64,000 bases of DNA from Leptospira selangorensis (lineage in GTDB: Bacteria; Spirochaetota; Leptospiria; Leptospirales; Leptospiraceae). Where the stretch lies: contig NZ_RQES01000016.1 of assembly GCF_004769405.1 (NCBI RefSeq), forward strand, positions 124,001 to 188,000, given 5' to 3'. Positions 26,366 to 34,770 of the stretch are shown piece by piece. The translations under genes were made by a program, and so were the position numbers. The notes under the pieces are model-generated. The model ran no database searches. It saw only the letters and a program-made list of their open reading frames with translations, and was not told the DNA's origin. Numbering within the stretch: position 1 is the first letter of the stretch; each line of letters opens with the position of its first letter.

Positions 26366-27640
26366 CTAAAATTTTTGAGAAATAGGTAGATCCATTTCCA
26401 TTAGGACCATCGTTTCTTCTTCCTCATCCAAAAAACTTGTTACATTGAATGTGGAAATTTTTCCTTCATGGTTCGAGACTATTTTTTCCACCAAAGGCAA
26501 ACCTAATCCATAATCCAAGGTAGGAATATCCTCGTGTACGTATTTGGTCAGCCTTGCAAATGGTTGGAATACAAACTCCGATTCTTCATTCGGGATACCT
26601 TTTTGACTTCCGCCCTCTGTCTTTGGAGAATTTAAAACAGAGATCAAAAGTTTTCTTTTTTTCAGAGTGAATAATACGTAGATCGTTGTTTCAGGTTCCG
26701 AAAATTTGATCGCATTCAGAAGCAGTTCTTCGACTGCTTTTTTGAAACTTTCTTCATGGATACCTACGATTGCTCTGGAACTTACATACTTATCTTCGCA
26801 GATCTTAATATGAAGTTTTTTGAATCTTGCAAGTTCGTATACGTTCTGTATTTCCTTCCTAAATAGATTGTGTATCTGAGAAATGGAATATTCTTCCTTA
26901 ATTTGGGCGTTATGGATGAAATAATCCATTTCGTTAAAAATTTCTATGATCCTATTTGCGGTTTCCGCATTGGATAATAGCAGATCGATCAAAGTAGCCG
27001 GAACCTCATAATGAGTACCATTCTGCTTGGCTTTTTTGCGTATAAGCCCGATCGCAGATACCAACGCCCCGAAACCGGAACCCTGACTTAAAGAAGTTCT
27101 AATATTCGAGATTAGATAGGCACTTTTTGTCTGTAAATCTTTTCGGATCAGATCCTTACGAAATGAATTCCAATCCAAGTCTCCCTGGATCTTATTAAAT
27201 CTTTCCGTTTCTAGATTATCCTGTAGAAGATCCAATTCCCAGTTTTCTTTAATATGCCTGAGAGTCTCCTTGATCTCTTTGGGAGAAGTATCCTTAATGT
27301 TGATACAGTCTAAGGCTCCTAAACGTACTGCCTTGACTATAGTTTTAGTATCCGGGTTATCCAGACCCAAGATGAAAGAAGGGGACCTTTTGGCTGCGGA
27401 AAACTTTCGTGCCAATGTTTCGAATTGAGAGATATCTAATTCGGAATAAACGATCCCGAAGTCCCTATCGATTTTCAGATCTTCCAATATAGGAAAATAA
27501 AAAACCGTAAGACCAACATCTTCGCAAATTTTGGTAATCAGTTCCGTTCTTTCAGGGTCGGTCCCGACTAACAAAATATTTTTTTTAGTCCGGCCTTCTG
27601 ATTGCCGAACATCCTTTTTTTCTATTCCAGCGTTCGTCAT
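26366..27640 (-). CDS. Receiver-like protein with GHKL ATPase, paralogue of its convergent neighbour
   Basis: A 424-residue protein whose N-terminus (about 20-145) resembles a degenerate receiver: NILLVGTDPERTE at strand 1 and SELD where the phospho-Asp region would be, with IVYSELDIS replacing the usual Asp-x-x-x-Pro. The middle shares SLSQGSGFGALVSAIGLI-type sequence with the neighbour (QGxGxGxLxS, KAK, DLL), then an ATPase with ELLLNAIKFSE and DYGLGLPLVEKI. No H-box is seen. A conserved KAxRLGALDCI (part VRLGALDCI) marks the receiver-like end. The two genes end 12 bases apart. The signal and partner are unknown. Confidence 0.75.
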   Translation of the reverse strand: MTNAGIEKKDVRQSEGRTKKNILLVGTDPERTELITKICEDVGLTVFYFPILEDLKIDRDFGIVYSELDISQFETLARKFSAAKRSPSFILGLDNPDTKTIVKAVRLGALDCINIKDTSPKEIKETLRHIKENWELDLLQDNLETERFNKIQGDLDWNSFRKDLIRKDLQTKSAYLISNIRTSLSQGSGFGALVSAIGLIRKKAKQNGTHYEVPATLIDLLLSNAETANRIIEIFNEMDYFIHNAQIKEEYSISQIHNLFRKEIQNVYELARFKKLHIKICEDKYVSSRAIVGIHEESFKKAVEELLLNAIKFSEPETTIYVLFTLKKRKLLISVLNSPKTEGGSQKGIPNEESEFVFQPFARLTKYVHEDIPTLDYGLGLPLVEKIVSNHEGKISTFNVTSFLDEEEETMVLMEMDLPISQKF

Positions 27641-28071
27641 AGACGCGCTCCATCCAAAAGCATTCCCGAATATTCGGAAAATATCTATGTAATATATTTT
27701 TAATGAGCCATAACTCTAGAATAACACGGAAAATTGAAATATTTAATTTTATGACTTTTGTATACTAAGATGATGGAAGTGAAAAAAAATTTTTCTGAAT
27801 TATGAGTATCGGATATTACAAATTATTTCTTCAACATTATAACACTTTCGGAGTATATTATAATTTACGACTAGACAAAACGTGTTACCTCATTTGAGAA
27901 ATTTATTTCTGAGGTTCGTTCGAAATAAGAAAAGATTTTAACTCGGATTAGTCGAAATCCGCTTTACGGGAATTATATGTTTAGGATCGAAAACTGGAGA
28001 GAGCGTATAAAAATAAAAAACGCCGTTCTCCATGGGAAAAACGGCGTTCTTAAAATTCGAAAAATTAGAAA
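27641..28071. other. Intergenic region, 431 bases
   Basis: AT-rich sequence holding the upstream region of the receiver-ATPase gene and the thiolase terminator. An operator-like nested inverted repeat lies at 27888-27914 (CCTCA/TGAGG arms around AGAAAT/ATTTCT). No ORF or RNA gene was seen. Confidence 0.5.
28010..28050 (-). terminator. Terminator of the thiolase gene
   Basis: A perfect 9-bp stem AACGCCGTT 28019-28027 with AACGGCGTT 28040-28048 and a 12-base loop is followed on the minus strand by a T-rich run. It lies 24 bases after the thiolase stop. Confidence 0.88.
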
Positions 28072-29283
28072 TTAAATTCTTTCGATTACGGTTGCGATAC
28101 CCATTCCTCCGCCGATACAGAGAGTAATGAGTGCGTAACGTTTATTTCTTCTTTCTAATTCGTCTAATGCGGTTCCGAGAAGGATAGCTCCGGTTGCTCC
28201 CAGCGGGTGCCCTAAAGCGATTGCTCCTCCGTTTACGTTGATCTTTTCCAGAGGAATTCCCAAGGTTTTTTGAGTGTAAAGAACCACTGATGCGAATGCC
28301 TCATTTATCTCCCAAAGATCGATATCTTCTACTTTTAGTCCTGCCATTTGGAGCGCTTTTTTGGAAGCGGAAACAGGCCCGGTCAACATGATGGTTGGGT
28401 CTTCTCCGGTAGCTACTGTAGAGAGTATTTTCGCTCTAGGTTTTAATCCGTATTTTTTAATCCCTTCGTCGTTGGCGATCAGAACGGAAGCGGCACCGTC
28501 CACGATCCCGGAAGAATTTCCAAGTGTGTGGATATGGTTTATTTTTCCCACATCAGGATAGGATTTTAACGCGATCGCATCTAATTCTCTTTCCCCAACT
28601 GTTTTGAAAACTGCACCTAAACCGGAAAGAAATGCGTAATCGGATTCGATACGAGGGTTTTCATCAGTATCTACTACGGTTCCATCTTCTAATTTTACCG
28701 GAATAATTGATTTTTTGAATGCGCCTTCTTTGATCGCTTTGTCAGCTTTCAATTGAGAAGACTCTGCGAATTTGTCCGCTTCTTCTCTACTAATATTATA
28801 TTTGGTTGCGATAAGGTCCGCGGAAATTCCTTGAGGAACAAGATTATAATGTTTTTGTATATTAGGATTTCCTATATTAAAATCCCTGTCGCCTAGATCT
28901 GCTCCCATTTTTACACGACTCATGGATTCTACTCCACCGCCTAAACCTACTGCCATAGCTCCTGACTGAACATGGTTTGCGATATTATTCACTGCTTGTA
29001 ATCCGGATCCGCAGAAACGGTTTACTGTATACCCCGGAACTGAATTTGGCCATTGTGCAGCCATGACCGCATAACGGGCGATACATGCAGCTTGGTCATC
29101 CACTTGGGAGACACAACCTAATACAACTTCTTCTACAACTTCTGGTTTTAATCCGTTTCTTTCTTGGATTGCTAATAGAGTAGAAGCAGAAAGTTCTTGT
29201 GGGTGAACTGAGGCAAGAGTTCCTCTTTTTTTACCTTTCCCTCTTGGGGTGCGAACCGCATCTATTACATATGCGTTGGACAT
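28072..29283 (-). CDS. Acetyl-CoA C-acyltransferase (thiolase)
   Basis: The 403-residue thiolase has the acylation Cys91 in [10 protein letters not shown], the NEAFAS motif, the His in [15 protein letters not shown] and the second Cys in LCIGGGMG. It either cleaves 3-ketoacyl-CoA in beta-oxidation or condenses acetyl-CoA; the length and the HNxxxxxG-type substrate loop do not settle which. Leptospira live on fatty acids, so a degradative role is likely. It is monocistronic with its own terminator; no FadB partner is adjacent. Confidence 0.9.
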   Translation of the reverse strand: MSNAYVIDAVRTPRGKGKKRGTLASVHPQELSASTLLAIQERNGLKPEVVEEVVLGCVSQVDDQAACIARYAVMAAQWPNSVPGYTVNRFCGSGLQAVNNIANHVQSGAMAVGLGGGVESMSRVKMGADLGDRDFNIGNPNIQKHYNLVPQGISADLIATKYNISREEADKFAESSQLKADKAIKEGAFKKSIIPVKLEDGTVVDTDENPRIESDYAFLSGLGAVFKTVGERELDAIALKSYPDVGKINHIHTLGNSSGIVDGAASVLIANDEGIKKYGLKPRAKILSTVATGEDPTIMLTGPVSASKKALQMAGLKVEDIDLWEINEAFASVVLYTQKTLGIPLEKINVNGGAIALGHPLGATGAILLGTALDELERRNKRYALITLCIGGGMGIATVIERI

Positions 29284-29396
29284 AGTATTTCTCCTATAAC
29301 GAAAGCCGTTCGGTTATTCTTGAACTTATGTTCAAAAACGAAATATGCTTACGACTTGAGTTTAGAAGAAAGGAGGGAAAAGCAAGCTACTTCTTC

Positions 29397-30368
29397 TTAT
29401 CCGAATATAACTTTATCGAAGACTCTGAAATACCAACAGTCTCCTTTTAAGTTTTCATAAAATCCGTTATGGCCTCCGTACTTTTGAATGAATATTCTAA
29501 GCTTGGAACTTTTAGGGATCTCTTTGAATTCGTCGGGACGTATGATTGGATCGTCTGCAGATGTGACTATAGTCAGATCCACTTTTAGTTTTTCGAAATC
29601 CTTCGGTCCCAATGTATAAGAATTAAAATAATCATCAGTGTCTTTGAATTCTGAGGAAGATGCAACTATCCTATCAGTCATTTCCATAACCGATTTTCCT
29701 TTCATGATATTCTGATAAGGATGTAGATCGGGGAAATGTACATTCTTCTTAGATAGGGATTGTCTCCATTTATCTAAGAAATATTTTCCTATAATCAGTT
29801 TAGAATCCATCATTTCGGTGGCAGACTTCGGATGAAGTGGAGGACTGACAGCGATACAATGTTTTAAATTCGGGATACTTTGTTTATTTCGAGAATGTTC
29901 TCTTGCCACTCTGATCGTAAAATTTCCACCCATAGAGAACCCGCCCAGGTATACAGGAAGTTTATGTCCGAATTCTTTTGCAACTTTGCGAACGGCTTCG
30001 TAGGTTTCTCGTATTAAACTTCCGTTAAACGGTTCAGGATTCAGATGGTGAGTGTTCCCATGATCTCTTAAGTTAAGTCTGAAGATAGAGATTCCCTTAT
30101 CATAAAATCGTCTGGAAGTTCTTTGGATATAATTGGAGTCCATACTTCCTTCCCAACCGTGTATCAGCACGAGCAGGGCTTTGTTTTGTGGGGATTTGGA
30201 ATAATGACCTAATAATCGAACACCTTTACCTGCATTTATTACAACGGGGGAGGCCGCCTTGTCCATAGGATGATCCGGAGTATTCTGCCTCATTAAAGAA
30301 GCTAAGACTGTTTGAACAAAAGGATGTCTTAAATGAAAGGGAGGTTTGAAGGGACGAAGGGTCTCCAT
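29397..30368 (-). CDS. YheT-type alpha/beta hydrolase
   Basis: This 323-residue hydrolase has the oxyanion motif LIHGWEGS, the nucleophile Ser145 in GGFSMGGN, an Asp in TSADDPI and a His in YGGHNGF. The opening FKPPFHLRHPFVQTVLAS is characteristic of YheT/ABHD1-3 proteins, which act on lipid or ester substrates that are mostly undefined. It lies 42 bases downstream of the three-PAS hybrid kinase gene on the same strand and may share its transcript. Confidence 0.85.
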   Translation of the reverse strand: METLRPFKPPFHLRHPFVQTVLASLMRQNTPDHPMDKAASPVVINAGKGVRLLGHYSKSPQNKALLVLIHGWEGSMDSNYIQRTSRRFYDKGISIFRLNLRDHGNTHHLNPEPFNGSLIRETYEAVRKVAKEFGHKLPVYLGGFSMGGNFTIRVAREHSRNKQSIPNLKHCIAVSPPLHPKSATEMMDSKLIIGKYFLDKWRQSLSKKNVHFPDLHPYQNIMKGKSVMEMTDRIVASSSEFKDTDDYFNSYTLGPKDFEKLKVDLTIVTSADDPIIRPDEFKEIPKSSKLRIFIQKYGGHNGFYENLKGDCWYFRVFDKVIFG

Positions 30369-30410
30369 GCCGACACTTTTCCGGATCAGGTTTTGTTAGA
30401 CAAGCATTCG

Positions 30411-32708
30411 TTAGAGAAAATCGGTAAGAACTTTATACAATTGTTTTGGTTGGAATGGTTTGCCGATAAAACCTTCTATTCCATGTTGAGTGCATTTTTC
30501 ATACGCTTCCGAAAAGGAACTAGCTGTGACTGCAACGATAGGAGTTTTTGCATTAGAAGAATTTAAAGCATGTATTGCATCCGCAGTATGATATCCGTCC
30601 ATCTCAGGCATTTGTAGATCCAATAGTATCAGATCGTATTTTTTCGTATTCGTATCTAAAAGTTTTAATGCTTCTTTGCCGCTTAATGCAGAGTCGGATT
30701 GTATTCCTGTTTTACTCAAATGTTTGGCTAGGATCTTCACATTAATCTCGTTATCATCTACGATAAGAACCGAACTTGAAGAGAATGTAGGAACTGTTTC
30801 TGATTGGATCTGAGCCGGATTAAAAGGTGCTTCCGCTTCCGTTTTTAAAGGAAGAATTATGGAAAATTCCGAACCAAGTCCCGGTTCTGAATTCAAATGA
30901 ACATCACCTTTCATTTTAGAAGTTAGTCTTTTAACTATATAGAGTCCAAGTCCTACTCCTTTATACTTGCGAGTGTCCGCCAAATCCTCCTGGTGAAAAG
31001 CTTCAAAGATCCTTTGTCTTGCTTCTTCTTTAATTCCTATGCCTGTATCTTTTACTTTGAATAGAATAGAATCATTTCCTTTTAGATCCAAAGAAAGTGT
31101 GACTGAACCCTTGTCCGTAAATTTGATTGAGTTTGTGATCAAGTTAAGCAAGACCTGCTCAATCCTAGTTCTATCTCCCACGATCACTTTTGGGAATTTT
31201 TCGGAAACGATGATCTTGAATTCTATATTCTTCTCAAAAGCTTTAGGTTCTACTAATATACGGATGAGGTCGATAAATGTTTTGATCTCGAATGCTTCTT
31301 CTTTGATTTCGATTTTTGTAGAATCTAAAGTGATTATTTGTAATAGATCATCTATCAATCTGGATAGGATCTCGGTCGAATCGGAAAGATCTTTCAGATA
31401 TTCTTTTTGTTCCAGGTTTAATTCGGAGTTCTCTAAGAGATTTGCCATTCCGAATATCCCGTTCAACGGGGTTCTCATTTCATGAGAGATCATTCCTAAA
31501 AATTCGGATTTCGCCTTATCTGCTTGTTCTGCTTTTTCTTTTGCTTTTTCCAAAGCTATTTCGGTTTGTTTTGCAGCGGATATGTCCGTATGAGTTCCTA
31601 CAATACGTGCAGGTTGTCCATTTTCGTCTTCAATGATCAAAGCTCGGGAACGAATGAACATATATTCTCCCGATTTTGTTTTAAATCTTAAAACCTTATC
31701 GAATCTTGCTGTTCCTTCTTCCTGGTGTCTTTGGAATGCAGAAAGTGCAATTCTTAAATCCTTAGGATGTACTAATTTTCTCCAAACATGAGGATCATCG
31801 GATGAGATCTCTTGATCCGTAAAGCCCAACATCGTTTTCCATCTTTCAGAAAGAAAAAGTTGTTCAGTCTTCACATTATAATCCCAGTATCCGTCATTGG
31901 ATGCCAGATATGTGAATTCTAATTGTTCTTTTTGGATCCTTAGCTGATTCTCTACATTTCGAATTTCCGTAATATTCTTATTACTAATAAGAAGCCCTTC
32001 ATATACTCTACTGATTTGAAGTAGATAAAAACCTGGGTTTCCTTGAGAATCTTTGATCTCGTATTCCCTCTTCTCCGCATGCTGGGTGAGATATACGTTC
32101 TTATATAGTTCAAATGTGCCCAATTCCAGATTTTGTGGGAATAGTTTGCATAAGTTCTTGCCGATTGCGATCTCTTTCGGCATTCCTATTTCCGATTCTG
32201 CCGCGGGATTTAAATCTTTATATAAGAAGTCTGTAATATGTCCTTTCTCATCGAAAATTGGTTCTAGATAATAAACCGCATCCTCATTTCTGTATGCGGC
32301 CTCTCTAAAAATATCTTTCTCTTTAATCTCTTGGTTTAAGTCTTTTGCAATGGAAATGACCCAATCATCTTTTGGACAGATAACAGTGGAGTCATAAAAT
32401 TTTTTAGAGATTGCAGATTGACGTATACCTCTCCATTCCGAACCCTTTTTGCTGACGGATTCCATAAATCCGCTGATGTCAGGATTACTTTCGAGTTCTC
32501 CAGGTCTGATCTCGGTGTAATTTTTACCTATAAGCTGGGTCTTCTCCATTTGAAGAAGTTTCGCACCCTGCTCATTGAGATAGTGTAATTTTATATCTCT
32601 GATTTTACCATTTTCGTCTCTAAGAAGATGGTTCACGTATATAGAAGTCCCGTCCGAATTTTCAAAAAACTTAATGAATATGCGAATGTCTTCAGGGATC
32701 TCGTTCAT
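30411..32708 (-). CDS. Three-PAS hybrid histidine kinase with receiver
   Basis: The 765-residue soluble protein has PAS-like domains at about 15-125, 140-250 and 265-385 (the last with NDGYWDYNVKTE and a PAC motif GTHTDIS). A coiled coil leads into HisKA with ISHEMRTPLNG (His about 410), then HATPase with NLITNSIKFT, DTGIGI and GVGLGLYIVKRL, and a receiver (about 650-765) with LLDLQMPEMDG and IGKPF. It senses an intracellular signal, possibly redox or ligand through PAS, and relays phosphate internally; no Hpt protein is nearby. Confidence 0.9.
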   Translation of the reverse strand: MNEIPEDIRIFIKFFENSDGTSIYVNHLLRDENGKIRDIKLHYLNEQGAKLLQMEKTQLIGKNYTEIRPGELESNPDISGFMESVSKKGSEWRGIRQSAISKKFYDSTVICPKDDWVISIAKDLNQEIKEKDIFREAAYRNEDAVYYLEPIFDEKGHITDFLYKDLNPAAESEIGMPKEIAIGKNLCKLFPQNLELGTFELYKNVYLTQHAEKREYEIKDSQGNPGFYLLQISRVYEGLLISNKNITEIRNVENQLRIQKEQLEFTYLASNDGYWDYNVKTEQLFLSERWKTMLGFTDQEISSDDPHVWRKLVHPKDLRIALSAFQRHQEEGTARFDKVLRFKTKSGEYMFIRSRALIIEDENGQPARIVGTHTDISAAKQTEIALEKAKEKAEQADKAKSEFLGMISHEMRTPLNGIFGMANLLENSELNLEQKEYLKDLSDSTEILSRLIDDLLQIITLDSTKIEIKEEAFEIKTFIDLIRILVEPKAFEKNIEFKIIVSEKFPKVIVGDRTRIEQVLLNLITNSIKFTDKGSVTLSLDLKGNDSILFKVKDTGIGIKEEARQRIFEAFHQEDLADTRKYKGVGLGLYIVKRLTSKMKGDVHLNSEPGLGSEFSIILPLKTEAEAPFNPAQIQSETVPTFSSSSVLIVDDNEINVKILAKHLSKTGIQSDSALSGKEALKLLDTNTKKYDLILLDLQMPEMDGYHTADAIHALNSSNAKTPIVAVTASSFSEAYEKCTQHGIEGFIGKPFQPKQLYKVLTDFL

Positions 32709-32875
32709 CTTCGTACTAAGGACTTTTCATCAATATAGGACGGTGAAGATCCGGAAAAGGCCCCGGAATTTCATAGCAGAAGCTTAAATCCTAAACGAGA
32801 AAACCCACGTTTAGTATCTGAATGTAGAGAGTTGGAAAGGATTTTTTGGGGATAAGAAGAAGGAAAATTTTCCGC

Positions 32876-33061
32876 TTAAGAAGCTTCTCCCTCTGGTCCG
32901 GAGCCTATATATTCATTTTCAGTATTTTGGGGGGTAAGTTTCCAAATTTCGGATCTTGAGGGATAGGTTTCTGAAATTTCCAGATCCTTTTGCTCGGATT
33001 CCAGCTTTCTGCATAAGTCTTGGAATGGGTGACGAAGGGAAGAAGCTCCACGTATGCTCAT
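32876..33061 (-). CDS. Small hypothetical protein (61 aa), doubtful
   Basis: An ATG-started ORF of 61 codons encodes a charged, hydrophilic peptide with no recognisable motif (MSIRGASSLRHPF at its start). It lies in otherwise gene-free sequence, with only a weak ribosome binding site, and has an inverted repeat just upstream that could be its operator. Being neither overlapped by nor opposite to a real gene is the main reason to keep it. Confidence 0.3.
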   Translation of the reverse strand: MSIRGASSLRHPFQDLCRKLESEQKDLEISETYPSRSEIWKLTPQNTENEYIGSGPEGEAS

Positions 33062-33066
33062 GTCCA

Positions 33067-33087
33067 GAGTCTTATATAATGAGACTC
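33067..33087. promoter_or_regulatory. Inverted repeat GAGTCT-N9-AGACTC
   Basis: Perfect 6-bp arms flank a TATATAATG centre that itself resembles a -10 box. It lies six bases before the start of the small minus-strand ORF and 140 bases before the tolC-like gene, so it may be an operator for either. Confidence 0.4.
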
Positions 33088-33133
33088 AATATCAATAAAA
33101 TCTTTTAATTTCGAAAATTTTTCTGTTGACGTG

Positions 33134-33161
33134 GGAAACAATAAAAAGAGATTTTGTTTCC
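33134..33161. promoter_or_regulatory. Operator-like palindrome 1 of the efflux operon
   Basis: GGAAACA 33134-33140, 14 bases, then TGTTTCC 33155-33161: perfect 7-bp arms. It starts two bases after a TTGACG -35-like box, so a bound repressor would block polymerase. Confidence 0.6.
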
Positions 33162-33168
33162 TATGGGC

Positions 33169-33196
33169 GGAAACAAAATATACTATAAATGTTTCC
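33169..33196. promoter_or_regulatory. Operator-like palindrome 2 of the efflux operon
   Basis: The same GGAAACA-N14-TGTTTCC arrangement occurs at 33169-33175 and 33190-33196, exactly 35 bases after the first copy. The spacer (about TATACTATAAA) differs in sequence, so arms and spacing are what is conserved. It ends 11 bases before the start codon at 33208. Confidence 0.6.
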
Positions 33197-33207
33197 CGTT
33201 GGATGTT

Positions 33208-34770
33208 ATGAAACACAAACAGAATCAATCAATCATTCGCAACATTTTAGGCTTAGGCATTTTCTTAAGCGCTCTTTCTATTTCCGGAGACACAAGGGAC
33301 GATCTGGAGAAGGAAGGAGTTTGGACGACTACTTCTCTTATTCGTTACTCTTTAGAGAACTCGGTTCAGGCAAGGATGAGCCGACTGGATTTAGAAAACT
33401 CTGAGTATGATTGGGAGAAAGAGAACGGTAAATACAATTTTATCGGGACCTTAACCGCCAATACTCAAAAGACGAATAACTTACCTCTTCCTCAATACAC
33501 CTTGCAAGGTAGAGAGATCACAAGTAATACGCTCTCCGCGGGTTTATCAAAAGTTTTTAATACAGGGACCACAGCGAGTTTAACGGTTTCAGACAACCGT
33601 TACGAAACGGATGCGGGAAAAAGGCCGGAGCAACAAGGAACAATCGCACAACAATTCGCTCAGCCAAGTCTTCACTTTGCAAATCTTGGTTTTACTCTCA
33701 AGCAGGAGTTATTGAAAAATATTTTCGGATACCAACAAAGAAGATCCTTGGAGATCAGTAGGAGAAGTTCCGCAGTTCGAAGATTGGATGCGATGAACAC
33801 TCTTTCCAGATCGGTAGTCCAGTCTTTATTATCTTTTTGGAATTTATCCTTAGCGGACGAAAATCTTAAAACTGCAGAGCTTCTGGTAAAAAGTGTGAAG
33901 AATGTAAAAGATATTACTTCTTCCAAGGTCCGTATGGGAGTGGCAGAAGATTACGAATCTGGGCAATGGAATGCACTTTTAATAACTGCAGAGAACCAGC
34001 TCAGACAAGCAAAATTGGAAAAGGATAGAGTTCGAAGAGACTTACTTGTTTCTCTTGGAAAAGATCCCGAAACCAAAGTGAATTTTGCCTTGGTTTTGGA
34101 TGACTCCCTTCCTTCTCTCGGTGCAGAAGAGGCAGAAACGGAAGAAGCCTTTAAACATAGATACGATTTCAAAAGTCTTGCATTACAAAAACAGAATGCG
34201 GGAGCCGCTTTGGAAATCGCTAAAAACGGGCTTTTGCCTTCTCTTTATGTGAGTGGAACTTATAATTCGAGAGAGTATGATCGTAATTTCCCTCAAAGTT
34301 TCGACGGGATCGGAAACGGAAGATTTACCCAGAATTCCGCTGAGATCAAAATGGATTATCCTCTAGGCAACGATACCGCAAGAGCGGAATTTAGGAATTC
34401 ACAAACACAAAGTAGGAAGATGGATCTTCTTTTGGAACAAACAAAAGAGCAGGTCAAAACCGACGTAAGACAAGGGTTACAAAAGATAAACACTACTTAC
34501 GAGATCTTAGAAGAATCTAAGAAGAATCTCTCTCAAGCGGAGAAGTTTTACTCGGGCATTCTGCCCAGATACAGATACGGAAGAGCCACATCCGTAAATG
34601 TTAAGAACGCATTGGACTTAGTAGCTCAAGCTAGATACGGACTGATGCAGGCAAAAGTGAATTATAACTCGGCGCTAGTACAATACGAGCTCTCTAAGGG
34701 AACACTATTTCGCAAATACGGAATGGATGCCGAAGAAGTTCTGAACCAAAACACCGGAGACCAAAAATGA
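33208..34770 (+). CDS. TolC-family outer membrane efflux protein
   Basis: From ATG 33208 the protein has 520 residues; upstream in-frame TTG and ATG codons are inside the operator region and are not believed. It starts with a basic, hydrophobic signal peptide (KHKQNQSIIRNILGLGIFLSALSIS). The mature part has the two OEP repeats, each with long helices (SLENSVQARMSRLDLENSEYDW near the N-terminus, LDLVAQARYGLMQAKVNYNSALVQYELSKG near the C-terminus, of which YNSALVQYELSKG is diagnostic). It forms the trimeric outer-membrane channel of an efflux pump. It overlaps the RND gene by four bases. Confidence 0.87.
   Translation: MKHKQNQSIIRNILGLGIFLSALSISGDTRDDLEKEGVWTTTSLIRYSLENSVQARMSRLDLENSEYDWEKENGKYNFIGTLTANTQKTNNLPLPQYTLQGREITSNTLSAGLSKVFNTGTTASLTVSDNRYETDAGKRPEQQGTIAQQFAQPSLHFANLGFTLKQELLKNIFGYQQRRSLEISRRSSAVRRLDAMNTLSRSVVQSLLSFWNLSLADENLKTAELLVKSVKNVKDITSSKVRMGVAEDYESGQWNALLITAENQLRQAKLEKDRVRRDLLVSLGKDPETKVNFALVLDDSLPSLGAEEAETEEAFKHRYDFKSLALQKQNAGAALEIAKNGLLPSLYVSGTYNSREYDRNFPQSFDGIGNGRFTQNSAEIKMDYPLGNDTARAEFRNSQTQSRKMDLLLEQTKEQVKTDVRQGLQKINTTYEILEESKKNLSQAEKFYSGILPRYRYGRATSVNVKNALDLVAQARYGLMQAKVNYNSALVQYELSKGTLFRKYGMDAEEVLNQNTGDQK

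Larger units (their letters stand above)
32709..33207. other. Region upstream of the efflux operon, about 500 bases
   Basis: It contains a small doubtful minus-strand ORF (32876-33061), a perfect palindrome GGAAAATTTTCC at 32862-32873, the 21-bp inverted repeat 33067-33087, and two 28-bp operator-like palindromes at 33134-33161 and 33169-33196. A -35-like TTGACG is at 33126-33131 and a -10-like TATACT at 33179-33184, inside the second palindrome. Confidence 0.55.
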
